From Candidatus Phaeomarinobacter ectocarpi (GTDB taxonomy: Bacteria > Pseudomonadota > Alphaproteobacteria > CGMCC-115125): a DNA stretch of 64,000 nucleotides. Positions 35,478 to 44,822 of this stretch are shown here, one piece after another. Every line of letters starts with the position of its first letter. Position 1 is the stretch's first letter. A model generated the notes under the pieces. It did no database searches. It was not told where the DNA came from and worked only from the letters and a program-made list of their open reading frames with translations. The DNA is taken from NCBI RefSeq assembly GCF_000689395.1, contig NZ_HG966617.1:3351906-3415905 (forward strand). The letters run 5' to 3'. The translations under genes and the position numbers were made by a program.

Positions 35478-36118
35478 TAATCCATCCGCCCGAACAGATC
35501 GTCATAAGGCACCATCACATGGGTGCGGTACGCCTCACGCTCGCTCAGCCGCGCATACAGCGCTTCCACATGGGGCAGGCTCGGCCGGTCAATCGGCATG
35601 GTGAGATAGCGAAACAGCGTTGCGCCCGCGGGCATGTCTGCAAGGGTGAGACTGTCACCGGCTATGTAGGGCGTGCCTTCAAGATGCGCATTCAGCGCGG
35701 TAAAGCCCGCATGGCACCGCTTGAAGGCACCCTTGAGAAAAGCCGCATTCCGCTTGTCTTCAGGGGTGCGGTAATACGCCCAGAAGATTTCCAGCAGGCT
35801 CACCTGGAGGGTTGTTGTGGCCCATTCAATCCAGCGATCCTGCACCGACCTCTTATAAGGGTCAGCCGGCCACCAGGTATCACCATCATGCTGGGCTGCC
35901 AGATAGCGAAGAATGGCATGGGATTCCCACACAGCGCCGTTCTCGTCCTCAATGACGGGAATCTTGCCGTGTGGATTGCGCGCCAGAAAGTCCGGCGTGT
36001 CCAGACCGCCAAATGTACTGCCCGCATCTATGTGGGTGTGCTCAAGGCCAAGCTCGCCAATGAGCCACATGACCTTCTGGACATTCTGAGAATTACGACG
36101 CCCCCAGACTGTCAGCAT
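35474..36118 (-). CDS. Glutathione S-transferase family protein
   Basis: 214 residues. N-terminal thioredoxin-like domain (TVWGRRNSQNVQKVMWLIGELGLEH) with the GSH-contact segments NPHGKIPVIEDENGAVWESHAILRYLA, then the all-helical C-terminal domain. The Ser/Asn in RRNSQNV is the likely thiol-activating region (beta-class-like). It overlaps the end of the Fe-S protein gene on the other strand by 4 bases and lies 12 bases after the bacteriophytochrome gene, so may be the last gene of the minus-strand operon. Confidence 0.9.
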   Translation of the reverse strand: MLTVWGRRNSQNVQKVMWLIGELGLEHTHIDAGSTFGGLDTPDFLARNPHGKIPVIEDENGAVWESHAILRYLAAQHDGDTWWPADPYKRSVQDRWIEWATTTLQVSLLEIFWAYYRTPEDKRNAAFLKGAFKRCHAGFTALNAHLEGTPYIAGDSLTLADMPAGATLFRYLTMPIDRPSLPHVEALYARLSEREAYRTHVMVPYDDLFGRMDY

Positions 36119-36130
36119 GGCAATGGTTCC

Positions 36131-38710
36131 CTATGTGGTCGTGATGTCGACGGCCTTGCTGATGGCTTCGGCCAGCGTAGCCTCACTGAACGGCTTGGTC
36201 ACAACAATGCTGTCTGGAAACTCGGTGCGCAACTCTTCTGATTGCCCGTAACCGGTTGCAAACACAAACGGCACGCCTGCATCGAGCAGCGTGCGGGCCA
36301 CCTCATCGCTGCGCTCGCTGCCCAGATTGACATCCAGCACCGCGAAGGAAATGTCGGCTTTGCCGATGATGCTCTGCGCCTCTGCCACGTTGGCCGCCGT
36401 GTGGACCATCTTGGCCCCCATGCGTTGCAGCATCTGCTCAGCATCAAGGGCAATAATCATGTTGTCCTCAAGCAGAAGGGCTTCACCACTCAACACAGTG
36501 CTCTGCTGCGGCGCCGTATCCACCGGCGGGGCATCGCTGGTGGCAACCGTGTCCTCTGCTGCATCCTCGATCAAAGCTGCGGGTAGGTTGAAGACCGCCT
36601 GAAGCCCCTCTGGCGCAAAGTTGAGTTCCGTCGAACCTTTGAGTTCATAGGAGATCGATTTTTCAATGATGGTGGAACCAAAGCCGCGTCTGGTGGGTGG
36701 GGTAACCTGCGGGCCACCGGACTCCCGCCAGCGAATAGTCAAGTCACCGCCCGTGCTGCGCTCAAGTTCAATGGTGACAATGCCGTCGTCGCTGTTGAGG
36801 GCACCATATTTGACGGAGTTGGTGGTCATTTCATGCATGACAAGCGCCAGCGTGGTCAGGGCCTTGGGGGCGATACGCGCGTCGTTGCCGTTGATGACCA
36901 GTCGGTCCGAGTGACCCTCAACATAGGCCGCAAATTCAGTCTCGATGAACCTCTTGAAGGACGACGCCTCCCAGTTGACCTCGGTGATGAGGTCATGGGC
37001 CGTCCCGATGGCCTGGATACGTCCGCCCAATATCTGCGTGTATTGCCCAATGGAGGTCGCATCGCTGGCGCTTTGCGAGATCATGCTGCGGATCAGATTG
37101 AGAATGTTCCGCACCCGGTGATTGAGTTCGGCAATCAGGACTTCCTGACGTTCCTGGTCGCCGCGCAGCTCCTCATTGGTGGCATCGGACATCCTGAGAA
37201 CAACCTCAAGAATACCGGCGCGCAGACTGTCCGCCAGAGCCAGTTCTCCATCGTCCCAGGGCGTGGACTGGCCGCGCACGATTTCCTGCCAGGCAGCAAA
37301 ACTCTCACGCGGCGTGAGGCGGGTCGTCCCGTCTTTCACTGTGACAGGTTTGTTTGGGTTACCGGCCCATGAAACAGATTGCGCAACTTCCCTGCGAAAC
37401 AGCAGCACATAGTCGCGCGGCGTTCTCGATACGGGGAGAGCGAGAACACCGGCAGCAACATCGCGATAGGCCTCAGCGGGCGAATGGAACTTCGACAGGT
37501 GATCGGTGGCGTAGACTTCGTTCGCCGCCGCCGTATTGATGAACTTTACCAGTTCCTCCAACTGCTCTTCGTCCGGAACCGCCCCTCGGGAGAGGCGTAC
37601 ACCGTCAATCCAGGCGACAATGCCGTCATGGAGGATGGCCTCTTCAAACGTATTTGCGATGAGATCGAAGTTTTCAGGAATCGATCTGTCCGGCGCAAGC
37701 TGGGTGCTCAGCTGTTCGCACAGCCGCTGCCCGCGCTCTTCACTCTGCCGCGCGTGACGCGAGATGTGGTTCTCAATCAGAAAACCAAACATCTGCCCCC
37801 ATAGCTCCGCTGCGGAGCGAAGCCGATAGTGCAGCACATGAGGCTGGGTGTGGTGACACGCGATCAGTCCCCAGAGCTTGCCGTCAACGATGAGGCTGAT
37901 CGACATGGAGGCACGAACACCCATGTTCCGCAGATACTGAAGGTGAATGGGCGAGACGGCGCGCAGACCACTCAGGGACAGATCAAGCGGCTCCCCACGC
38001 GGATTTTGCTCCGGGATAATGGGGTACGGTCGCGCGTCCACATCACTGATGATGCGCAGAAGGTTGCGGCGATACAAAGCCCGCGCCTGGCGCGGAATAT
38101 CGCTCGCCGGATAGCGAAGCCCGACAAACGGTTCCATCTGCGGCTCAACTGCTTCCGCCATGACTTCGCCGGTATCATCGGGATGAAACTTGTAGAGCAT
38201 CACGCGATCAAAGCCCGTAAGAGCCTTGACCTGCTGCACGCCCATCGACAGCAATGCGTCAAAATCGTCAAGATCGGTGGCACGTCTGATTGCCGATCCG
38301 ATCAACGCCACGTGGTCGGTGGCGTCAGACGCATCATGCGGTTCGATGTCGAGGATCACAGTGCCGTTGATCTGATGAACGCCGACGTCATAGGCCGTAT
38401 CGGTGGCTGTCAGCAATGCGATGTCGAAGTGGCGATCAACCGCCTGCGCCCCGGCAGAGATTTGCAGTCCGTGTTGAAAGACACGGATTGCATCCGTACT
38501 CACAATGTCTGCCAGCGGTGTGCCGATGATTTTCTCCGCCTCGGCGCCAAGCACCTGTTCGACATTCAAGGAGGCGTGACAGATCATCCAGTCGGAAGAC
38601 ACCGCGATCAGGCATCCGAAAGGTTGTACATGTGCAGCGAACTGAATTTGTTCTCGGTCGCAGTTCGTCAGATCGACCTGGGGTGTCTCATTGCCGGTAA
38701 ATGTTTCCAC
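36131..38710 (-). CDS. bphP: Bacteriophytochrome, PAS-GAF-PHY-HWE histidine kinase-REC
   Basis: 859 residues. The biliverdin-attachment Cys17 is in VDLTNCDREQI at the N-terminus, followed by PAS (~25-125), GAF (~145-310, with PASDIP at 201-206 and the chromophore-pocket His pair in IACHHT), PHY (~330-505, with the tongue motif PRESF at 467-471), an HWE kinase (phospho-acceptor His531 in LNHRVRN; N-box HEMTTNSVKYGAL at 626-638) and a C-terminal receiver (acidic LEDN, phospho-Asp793 in VLDVNL, Lys839 in VTKPF). It should sense red/far-red light. GTG 38710 starts 23 bases inside the heme oxygenase gene, with AGGA upstream. Confidence 0.93.
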   Translation of the reverse strand: METFTGNETPQVDLTNCDREQIQFAAHVQPFGCLIAVSSDWMICHASLNVEQVLGAEAEKIIGTPLADIVSTDAIRVFQHGLQISAGAQAVDRHFDIALLTATDTAYDVGVHQINGTVILDIEPHDASDATDHVALIGSAIRRATDLDDFDALLSMGVQQVKALTGFDRVMLYKFHPDDTGEVMAEAVEPQMEPFVGLRYPASDIPRQARALYRRNLLRIISDVDARPYPIIPEQNPRGEPLDLSLSGLRAVSPIHLQYLRNMGVRASMSISLIVDGKLWGLIACHHTQPHVLHYRLRSAAELWGQMFGFLIENHISRHARQSEERGQRLCEQLSTQLAPDRSIPENFDLIANTFEEAILHDGIVAWIDGVRLSRGAVPDEEQLEELVKFINTAAANEVYATDHLSKFHSPAEAYRDVAAGVLALPVSRTPRDYVLLFRREVAQSVSWAGNPNKPVTVKDGTTRLTPRESFAAWQEIVRGQSTPWDDGELALADSLRAGILEVVLRMSDATNEELRGDQERQEVLIAELNHRVRNILNLIRSMISQSASDATSIGQYTQILGGRIQAIGTAHDLITEVNWEASSFKRFIETEFAAYVEGHSDRLVINGNDARIAPKALTTLALVMHEMTTNSVKYGALNSDDGIVTIELERSTGGDLTIRWRESGGPQVTPPTRRGFGSTIIEKSISYELKGSTELNFAPEGLQAVFNLPAALIEDAAEDTVATSDAPPVDTAPQQSTVLSGEALLLEDNMIIALDAEQMLQRMGAKMVHTAANVAEAQSIIGKADISFAVLDVNLGSERSDEVARTLLDAGVPFVFATGYGQSEELRTEFPDSIVVTKPFSEATLAEAISKAVDITTT

Positions 38711-39317
38711 GTTCGTCCTGCTTCGTCCTGGTCACAGCACCCTCAAAGCGGTCGAACATGTACATTGCCGAGCAGACAACTTGATCCTGTATCTCCCCAT
38801 CAACTATGGAATCCAAGTGATCACATAGTTGGCGCCAGGCGCCTTGCGGGAGTGGTCGGGTCAGGTAGTGCGGCACGCGCGCACCGCTCTGCTTGGCGGC
38901 GAACCGCTTGGCGAGAACCTGACCTCCAAGACGCGAGCCCGCTATAACATATGTTATCCCCAAGACGTGGTGTGACGCGTCAAGCGGCAGATCGAAAACT
39001 GCGGGGTTATCACCGGAAACCGCCAGATCCTGCCGCAAATCTGCTTCAAGAAGCCGAACCTGCTCAGACCATACACGGGGCAAAAAGGACACAGGGCCGG
39101 ACACTTCGTGCGCGCGGTCCAGAAAGGGAGCCACGTTGGACAAAGCCAGCGCATGGCTGTGCAGAAAAATGCGGCGATCGGCGTTGGAGTGCAGGTCCAG
39201 TTGATCAAACCGCTGATCCACCCGCTGATGGTGTGCATCAGTCGCCTGCTTCAGGTGGCGCCGGAATCCCGTTCCGGTCACGCCGTCATGATGTGATCTT
39301 GGCTCAGGCCTGCTCAC
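38688..39317 (-). CDS. bphO: Biliverdin-producing heme oxygenase (BphO type)
   Basis: 209 residues, heme-oxygenase-like helical fold. The proximal-ligand region LKQATDAHHQRVDQRF (His29/His30) and ITYVIAGSRLGGQVL (distal-helix Gly-rich region) support it. It opens heme to biliverdin, the chromophore of the phytochrome encoded next. GTG 39317 overlaps the fabI stop in GTGA (39314-39317), and its own end overlaps bphP by 23 bases, so all three are likely translated from one message. No closer ATG exists; a GTG 12 codons in is the alternative. Confidence 0.87.
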   Translation of the reverse strand: MSRPEPRSHHDGVTGTGFRRHLKQATDAHHQRVDQRFDQLDLHSNADRRIFLHSHALALSNVAPFLDRAHEVSGPVSFLPRVWSEQVRLLEADLRQDLAVSGDNPAVFDLPLDASHHVLGITYVIAGSRLGGQVLAKRFAAKQSGARVPHYLTRPLPQGAWRQLCDHLDSIVDGEIQDQVVCSAMYMFDRFEGAVTRTKQDERGNIYRQ

Positions 39318-40234
39318 TCGGCCGCGTCAGTGGCAGCGGATGTGCCGGATGCATCATTGTCCGCGTTCGCACCATTGCTGCGGCCACCATTGCGGGCCTT
39401 GGCAACCTTGGCGTAGCCCTTGCCGACCAGATCCTTGTCGAGATCGCGCGCCTGCGGCATGCCCACCACATTGTAGCCTGCATCCACGTGATGCACTTCA
39501 CCGGTGACGCTGCGCGACAGGTCCGACAGCAGATAGAGACCGGCACCGCCGACATCTTCCAGTTCTATGGGCTGCTTCAGTGGTGCGTGAGTGAGGTTCC
39601 AGTTCAGCACGGTCTTGGCGTCTGAGATCGCAGAGCCTGCCAGCGTGCGCATGGGACCGGCAGAAATGGCGTTGACGCGAATGCCGTCACGGCCAAGGTC
39701 AACGGCCATGTAGCGAACGGAGGCTTCAAGGGCAGCCTTCGCCACACCCATGACGTTGTAATTGGGCATGACGCGTTCAGCGCCTGCATAGGTCAGCGTC
39801 ACCATGGAGCCGCCGGCCCGCATCATCGGGGCCGCGCGGCGCGCGATATCCACGAAGGAGAAGCAGGAGATGTCCATGGTCTGATGGAAGTTCTTGCGCG
39901 TCGTGTCGAGGTAGCGGCCCTTGAGCTCATTCTTGTCCGAATACGCAATGGCATGAACCAGAAAGTCGAGTTGACCCCATTCCTTCTCAAGCTCACCAAA
40001 GACCGCATCAAGAGACGCCTCGTCAGCCACATCAGCGGGCAGAACGAGTTTGGAGCCGACACTTTCCGCAAGCGGTGTCACCCGCCGGCCAAACGCGTCG
40101 CCCTGATAGGTAAAGGCCAGTTCTGCTCCCTGATCAGCGCATGCTTTCGCGATGCCCCAGGCAATGGAGTGATCATTGGCGACGCCCATAATGAGGCCGC
40201 GCTTGCCTTGCATAAGATTGCCAGTCGCTGACAT
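39314..40234 (-). CDS. fabI: Enoyl-[acyl-carrier-protein] reductase (NADH), FabI
   Basis: 306 residues. SDR fold with GKRGLIMGVANDHSIAWGIA near the start and the catalytic Tyr159-x6-Lys166 in YNVMGVAK, preceded by Tyr149. It completes each round of fatty-acid elongation. After the normal end (~residue 265) it carries an unusual hydrophilic tail rich in Asn, Ala, Asp and Ser. Its stop overlaps the heme oxygenase start. fabB lies 96 bases upstream. Confidence 0.94.
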   Translation of the reverse strand: MSATGNLMQGKRGLIMGVANDHSIAWGIAKACADQGAELAFTYQGDAFGRRVTPLAESVGSKLVLPADVADEASLDAVFGELEKEWGQLDFLVHAIAYSDKNELKGRYLDTTRKNFHQTMDISCFSFVDIARRAAPMMRAGGSMVTLTYAGAERVMPNYNVMGVAKAALEASVRYMAVDLGRDGIRVNAISAGPMRTLAGSAISDAKTVLNWNLTHAPLKQPIELEDVGGAGLYLLSDLSRSVTGEVHHVDAGYNVVGMPQARDLDKDLVGKGYAKVAKARNGGRSNGANADNDASGTSAATDAAE

Positions 40235-40330
40235 TAGTGGGTTTCCCCCGTCCCCGAACGCAGGCCGAACCGGCCCTGAACCCCAATGGGGCTGTTAACC
40301 AAAATCAAGATGCTCATCCCTTGCGCCGCC

Positions 40331-41551
40331 TTAGCCATTGTAGCGCTTGAACACGAGCGAACCATTTGTGCCGCCAAAACCAAAGCTGTTTGAGAGGACA
40401 CAGTTAAGCTCCGCATTATCAACCCGTTTCCTGACGATGTTGGCGTCCGCCAGGACCGGGTCGATTTCCTCAATATTTGCACTTTCACAGATGAACCCCT
40501 GGTCCATCATGATCAGTGAATAGATGGCTTCATGCACACCGGCCGCGCCCTGGGCATGGCCCGACAGCGACTTGGTGGCTGAAATCGGTGGCATGTCCGC
40601 GCCGAAGACTTCGCGAATGGCGTTCACTTCGGGAATGTCACCGACCGGCGTCGAAGTGGCATGCGGGTTGATGTAATCAATCTTCTCGCCCACACCGTCG
40701 AGGGCAATGCGCATGCAGCGTGCAGCGCCTTCACCAGAGGGGGCCACCATGTCGGCGCCGTCGGAGGTTGCGCCATAGCCTGCAACTTCCGCGTAAATCT
40801 TCGCGCCGCGTGCCTTGGCCACTTCAAGCTCTTCAAGCACCACAACGCCGCCGCCACCGGTAATGACAAAGCCATCGCGGTTGGCGTCATAGGCGCGTGA
40901 CGCCTTGTCGGGTGTGTCGTTGTATTTGGAGGACATGGCCCCCATCGCATCAAACAGTGATGACAGCGACCAGGCGAGCTCTTCGCCGCCGCCGGCAAAC
41001 ATGCGGTCCTGCTTGCCCCATTGAATCTGTTCCGTTGCATTGCCGATGCAGTGCGTGGAGGTGGTGCAGGCCGACGCGATCGAGTAGCTCGGGCCCTTGA
41101 TCTTGAACAGGGTCGAGAGGTTGGCGGAGATGGTCGACGACATGGCCTTGGGCACACTCGTTGGACCAATCTTGCGCGGGCCTTTCTCGCGGGTGATGTC
41201 AGCGGCTGCCACAATGGCTTTCGTGGACGGCCCGCCGGAGCCGAGGATGGCGCCGGTGCGCTCGTTGGAAATCTCGTTTTCTTCCAGGCCCGCATCGCGG
41301 ATGGCCTGCTGCATGGCGAGGTAAGCGTAGGCCGCACCATCGCCCATGAAGCGGCGCGTCTTGCGGTCGAGCACTTCCTCAAGGTCAATCTTGAGGGTGC
41401 CGGCCACCTGGCTGCGGAAACCCATATCCGTGTAGGTCTGCTCGGCAACAATCCCGGACTTGGCTTCGCGCAGGGACGCGGCCACTTCCTGAGTATTGTT
41501 TCCGATCGACGACACGATGCCCATGCCCGTTACGACAACTCGCCTCATCAA
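40331..41551 (-). CDS. fabB: 3-oxoacyl-[acyl-carrier-protein] synthase I, FabB
   Basis: 406 residues, KAS I. Catalytic Cys162 in [14 protein letters not shown], His297 in [11 protein letters not shown] and Lys327/His332 in [11 protein letters not shown]. Together with FabA it builds unsaturated fatty acids in the anaerobic-type pathway. GAAGAGG lies 8 bases before ATG 41551. The fabA-fabB pair is adjacent, as is typical. Confidence 0.95.
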   Translation of the reverse strand: MMRRVVVTGMGIVSSIGNNTQEVAASLREAKSGIVAEQTYTDMGFRSQVAGTLKIDLEEVLDRKTRRFMGDGAAYAYLAMQQAIRDAGLEENEISNERTGAILGSGGPSTKAIVAAADITREKGPRKIGPTSVPKAMSSTISANLSTLFKIKGPSYSIASACTTSTHCIGNATEQIQWGKQDRMFAGGGEELAWSLSSLFDAMGAMSSKYNDTPDKASRAYDANRDGFVITGGGGVVVLEELEVAKARGAKIYAEVAGYGATSDGADMVAPSGEGAARCMRIALDGVGEKIDYINPHATSTPVGDIPEVNAIREVFGADMPPISATKSLSGHAQGAAGVHEAIYSLIMMDQGFICESANIEEIDPVLADANIVRKRVDNAELNCVLSNSFGFGGTNGSLVFKRYNG

Positions 41552-41613
41552 GATACCTCTTCAACCCAAATGTCAGTTTGCGCGATTGCGCCCGAAGTCC
41601 CTGCCGTCAGCAC

Positions 41614-42141
41614 TTATGCCGTGGACAGGCCCACGCGCAGATCCTTCGCCTCAAAAATGTCTTCGCCGTCCGCGCGGACAATGCCGTCTGCAATGCCCAG
41701 CACCAGACGCCGGTTCACCACCCGCTTGAAGGTGACATGATACGTCACCAGCTTGGTCTCCGGCACAATCTTGCCGCGGAACTTCACTTCGCCCACACCT
41801 AGCGCAAACCCGGCACCCTTGGCGCCGGTCCAGCCCAGATAGAACCCCACCATCTGCCACAGGGCATCAAGGCCCAGGCAGCCCGGCATCACCGGGTTGC
41901 CTTCAAAGTGGCAAGGGAAGAACCAGAGGTCCGGCTTGATGTCGAGCTCGGCAATCATCTCGCCCTTGCCGTTCTCACCGCCATCAGCGTTGATTTCGGT
42001 GACCCGATCAAACATCAGCATCGGCGGCAGCGGCAGCTGGGCATTGCCCGGCCCGAACAGGCGCGAATGACCGCATTCAATGAGGTCGTCATAGGTGTAA
42101 CTGGACTTCTGGGGGCCTGAGGCGTGCTGAACTGTGGTCAT
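41614..42141 (-). CDS. fabA: 3-hydroxydecanoyl-[ACP] dehydratase/isomerase, FabA
   Basis: 175 residues. Active-site His78 in [14 protein letters not shown] and Asp92 in GLDALWQM match FabA rather than FabZ, as does the length. It introduces the cis double bond at C10. In alphaproteobacteria fabA-fabB commonly stand divergent from or next to irr; here irr is 1.4 kb away with GST and NUDIX genes between. Confidence 0.95.
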   Translation of the reverse strand: MTTVQHASGPQKSSYTYDDLIECGHSRLFGPGNAQLPLPPMLMFDRVTEINADGGENGKGEMIAELDIKPDLWFFPCHFEGNPVMPGCLGLDALWQMVGFYLGWTGAKGAGFALGVGEVKFRGKIVPETKLVTYHVTFKRVVNRRLVLGIADGIVRADGEDIFEAKDLRVGLSTA

Positions 42142-42193
42142 GAGGTCGGTATCGGTCCTGGCGCGTTTTGCATTCTTGATATTCGTTGCTTAG

Positions 42194-42216
42194 CTCGCGT
42201 TGGTAGCACACGCGAG
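42194..42216. promoter_or_regulatory. Inverted repeat in the fabA promoter region
   Basis: CTCGCGT (42194-42200) and ACGCGAG (42210-42216) flank a 9-base spacer, about 55-75 bases upstream of the fabA start on the minus strand. It may be an operator for a fatty-acid regulator; no regulator gene for it is in the window. Confidence 0.4.
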
Positions 42217-42342
42217 GGATTAGCAAAAGCGAGCAAAATCAAGCAAAACTAAGGCCGAAAATCCTTGCATCTGCTCGCCAGTAAGGGCCTGTGTGATGTG
42301 AAGACTTATCCCCGCCCCCGCATTTGACCGGAGAATGTCCCG

Positions 42343-42981
42343 ATGATCACAGTTCACCACCTCAACAACTCGCGCTCGCAGCGCATTTTGTGGCTGCTCG
42401 AAGAGCTTGGCGTTGAGTATGAAATCAAGTTCTACAAGCGCAATGAGATCAACCGCGCCCCTCCGGAACTCAAGGAAGCGCACCCGCTGGGCAAGTCGCC
42501 GATCATCGAAGATGGTGACAACATGATTGCCGAGTCAGGCGCAGCGGTCGATTACCTGATCCGCACCTATGGCGGCGGCAAGTACATGCCGGCGCCCGGC
42601 AGCGCCACTTTTGAAAAGTACAATGAGTGGATGCACTACGCGGAAGGCTCCGCCATGGTGCCCTTCCTGATGAAACTCTTCACCTCCATGCTGGGCGAGG
42701 GTGGCGAACCGCTGCAGCCTGTCATCGACGCGGAAATCACCCTGCATCTGGGCTACATGAACGACGCCCTGGGCTCCAACCTGTTCTTCATGGGTGATGA
42801 TCTGACCGGTGCCGATATCATGCTGACCTTCATCTGCGAAGCAGCCGACAGCCGCATCGGCCTTGACGGCTACGACAACCTGATTGCCTACACCCAGCGC
42901 ATGCACGACCGCCCGGCCTATCAGCGCGGCCTGGAAAAAGGCGGACCGTATGAACTGATCCGCACCCGCGAAGACGACTAG
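42343..42981 (+). CDS. Glutathione S-transferase family protein
   Basis: 212 residues. VHHLNNSRSQRILWLLEELGVEYE is the typical N-terminal thioredoxin-fold start, with the activating Ser in NNSRSQ; AHPLGKSPIIEDGDNMIAESGAAVDYL forms the GSH-binding part. The C-terminal helical domain includes LTGADIMLTFICEAA. Divergent from fabA, with GGAGAAT before ATG 42343. Distinct from the GST at 35.5-36.1 kb. Confidence 0.92.
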   Translation: MITVHHLNNSRSQRILWLLEELGVEYEIKFYKRNEINRAPPELKEAHPLGKSPIIEDGDNMIAESGAAVDYLIRTYGGGKYMPAPGSATFEKYNEWMHYAEGSAMVPFLMKLFTSMLGEGGEPLQPVIDAEITLHLGYMNDALGSNLFFMGDDLTGADIMLTFICEAADSRIGLDGYDNLIAYTQRMHDRPAYQRGLEKGGPYELIRTREDD

Positions 42982-43005
42982 GGTGCACGCCTGAAGGATA
43001 AAGCA

Positions 43006-43455
43006 ATGGCAGCACCCGACCTGCGCCGGACCGGCAGGGTGATCCTGATGGACCCGACCTACCGGGTGCTGCTGCTGCGCTTTGTGGTCACGCAGAACGG
43101 CCAGCCCTTTGAGTTCTGGGCAACCCCCGGCGGGCGCGCCGAAGACGACGAGAGCGATCTGGAAGCGGCGATCCGCGAGCTGGACGAAGAACTTCGGCTC
43201 TCCGTTGCGCTCGAAGGCCCCGTGCATGTCCACGAAAGCACCTTTGAAGTGAACGGCAATGAGTGGCGCGGTCGGGACGTTTTCTTCCATGGCGCATGCG
43301 CCGCCGGCGACCCGGTTTTCACCGGTGGAACGGAAGAAAGCGAGCGCGCCGCCCTGCAGGAAATGCGGTGGTGGACGCTTGATGAGATCGAAAAAACCGC
43401 AGAAACGGTATTTCCGCCGGATCTGGGGGCGGTTTCCCGCTCCCTCGTGTCTTGA
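43006..43455 (+). CDS. NUDIX hydrolase
   Basis: 149 residues. The Nudix box is GGRAEDDESDLEAAIRELDEEL, close to Gx5Ex7REUxEE but with Asp for the first of the final Glu pair. It hydrolyses nucleoside diphosphates linked to another moiety; the substrate is unknown. Starts 24 bases after the GST, AAGGATA upstream. Confidence 0.88.
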   Translation: MAAPDLRRTGRVILMDPTYRVLLLRFVVTQNGQPFEFWATPGGRAEDDESDLEAAIRELDEELRLSVALEGPVHVHESTFEVNGNEWRGRDVFFHGACAAGDPVFTGGTEESERAALQEMRWWTLDEIEKTAETVFPPDLGAVSRSLVS

Positions 43456-43505
43456 CAAGTCCTTGAGGCACACCACATTTTGGGTGTTGTTGTAATCATT
43501 CCAAA
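43452..43505 (+). promoter_or_regulatory. Candidate promoter and iron-box-like element upstream of irr
   Basis: TTGACA (43452-43457) is placed at the end of the NUDIX gene. TTGTAATCATTCCAAA (43490-43505) is an imperfect palindrome similar in layout to iron-responsive boxes bound by Fur or Irr (half-site ATTCCAAA versus ATTCTAAA). Autoregulation or Fur control of irr is known in rhizobia. Matching was by eye. Confidence 0.35.
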
Positions 43506-43570
43506 GAGGGATGGGCCCCGTGGCTCACCTCTCGTCTCAGGGCCGCCCTTCACTTCGGGGCTGAAATGCC

Positions 43571-44062
43571 ATGACGAACCCAGTTTCCACATCCCCCAAA
43601 TCGGCTGGCCCCGCGTCAGCCAGTGAGGCCGCCATGAGCGGTGACCGGCCCTACGCCCAGACGCTTCAGGCGCTGCGCGACAAGGGCCTGCGCCCCACGC
43701 GTCAGCGGCTTGCTCTGGGGCGGTTGCTATTTGACGGCGGCGACCGGCATGTGACGGCCGAAGCGCTGCACGCAGAAGCCTCCAAGGGCGGTGTGCGGGT
43801 CTCTCTGGCGACGGTTTACAACACCCTGCACCAGTTCACCGATGCGGGCCTGCTGCGCCAGGTCGTGGTCGATGGCGGCTGCACCTATTTTGATACCAAC
43901 CTCAGCGATCATCATCATTTCTACCATGTGGATGATGCGCGCCTTGAAGACATCCCCGGTGACGGCATCACCGTGACCGGGCTTCCGCAGGTACCCGACG
44001 GTGCTGCGCTGGAGCGTGTCGAGGTGATCGTGCGTGTTCAAAGCGCGAAAACCGATGGCTGA
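43571..44062 (+). CDS. irr: Irr, iron-response Fur-family regulator
   Basis: 163 residues. Winged helix (LRPTRQRLALGRLLF; VSLATVYNTLHQFTDAGLL) and the Irr-type HHHFYHVDD at 114-122 in place of the Fur metal pattern. Irr represses or activates iron and heme genes when heme supply is low. The N-terminal heme regulatory Cys-Pro motif of Bradyrhizobium Irr is absent; the only Cys is Cys104. The first ~22 residues are not conserved and ATG 43634 is an alternative start. Confidence 0.9.
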   Translation: MTNPVSTSPKSAGPASASEAAMSGDRPYAQTLQALRDKGLRPTRQRLALGRLLFDGGDRHVTAEALHAEASKGGVRVSLATVYNTLHQFTDAGLLRQVVVDGGCTYFDTNLSDHHHFYHVDDARLEDIPGDGITVTGLPQVPDGAALERVEVIVRVQSAKTDG

Positions 44063-44146
44063 CGCCGATAGGTCTTTGGCTTCAAAGACTTGGCGCAAAA
44101 GCGCCGAAACCGGTCTCCAGTAGCTGCGAATTGATCGCAAAAATAC

Positions 44147-44219
44147 TTTCTAAAACAAAGCGTTTGGGCACTGTTTAGACCTGTTCCAGTCTTGACAGGG
44201 CAGGGCCTGCTACTACGTT
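44147..44219 (+). promoter_or_regulatory. Candidate promoter with Irr-box-like half-sites upstream of rubrerythrin
   Basis: TTTCTAAA (44147-44154) and TTTAGA (44174-44179) match halves of the rhizobial iron control element (TTTAGAA...TTCTAAA). TTGACA (44192-44197) with TACGTT (44214-44219, 16-base spacer) is a plausible promoter. The half-sites lie just upstream of it. The gap 44063-44309 has no gene. Confidence 0.35.
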
Positions 44220-44309
44220 TGCAGGGTATGGCGATGGCCCGCGGCCGCCTGTGCACAGGCACCTGCGCAGCCAGTGTCGCCCGAGTTTCGATGAGGAGGA
44301 TCCCCTAAA

Positions 44310-44729
44310 ATGTCACTCGCAGAATCCAAGACCCTGGATAATTTGAAAGAAGCGTTTGCCGGTGAAAGCCAGGCAAACCGCCGCTACCTCTACTTCGCGC
44401 AGAAGGCGGATGTTGAAGGCTACAACGATGTTGCAGCCGTATTCCGGTCCACCGCCGAAGGTGAAACCGGTCACGCACACGGCCACCTCGAGTTCATGGA
44501 AGAAGTCGGTGACCCGGCAACGGGCGAGCCAATTGGCGCCACCGACAAGAACCTGAAGGCAGCCATTGCCGGTGAAACCCACGAGTACACAGACATGTAC
44601 CCGGGTATGGCCCGCACGGCACGCGAAGAAGGCTTCGACGAGATCGCTGACTGGTTCGAAACACTCGCCAAGGCTGAAAAGAGCCACGCTGGTCGTTTCC
44701 AGAAAGCCCTCGACGGCATGGACGCCTAA
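44310..44729 (+). CDS. Rubrerythrin (di-iron domain only)
   Basis: 139 residues. Four-helix ferritin-like domain with iron ligands Glu19, Glu52/His55 (EGETGH), Glu89 and Glu123/His126 (EKSH). The C-terminal rubredoxin domain of classical rubrerythrin is missing, the usual state in alphaproteobacteria. It likely acts in peroxide removal or iron handling. GAGGAGGATC gives a strong ribosome site. It heads a cluster with an HdrD-like protein and DUF3501. Confidence 0.92.
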   Translation: MSLAESKTLDNLKEAFAGESQANRRYLYFAQKADVEGYNDVAAVFRSTAEGETGHAHGHLEFMEEVGDPATGEPIGATDKNLKAAIAGETHEYTDMYPGMARTAREEGFDEIADWFETLAKAEKSHAGRFQKALDGMDA

Positions 44730-44747
44730 GTCACGTCCGACAGACAA

Positions 44748-44774
44748 AAGGGCCGGGACATGTTCCCGGCCCTT
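44748..44774 (+). terminator. Hairpin after rubrerythrin
   Basis: AAGGGCCGGGA (44748-44758) pairs with TCCCGGCCCTT (44764-44774) around five bases, an 11-bp stem. Few T follow. It may terminate partly, leaving the downstream Fe-S gene less expressed than rubrerythrin. Confidence 0.7.
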
Positions 44775-44822
44775 ACTTGTTCCCATATCGCGATCTTCCA
44801 AAAGACACAGGCATAAAGACCC

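Noticed and set aside
37829..38947. 372-codon open frame opposite the bacteriophytochrome gene
   Set aside because: Runs through bphP and bphO, both of which have strong motifs on the minus strand.
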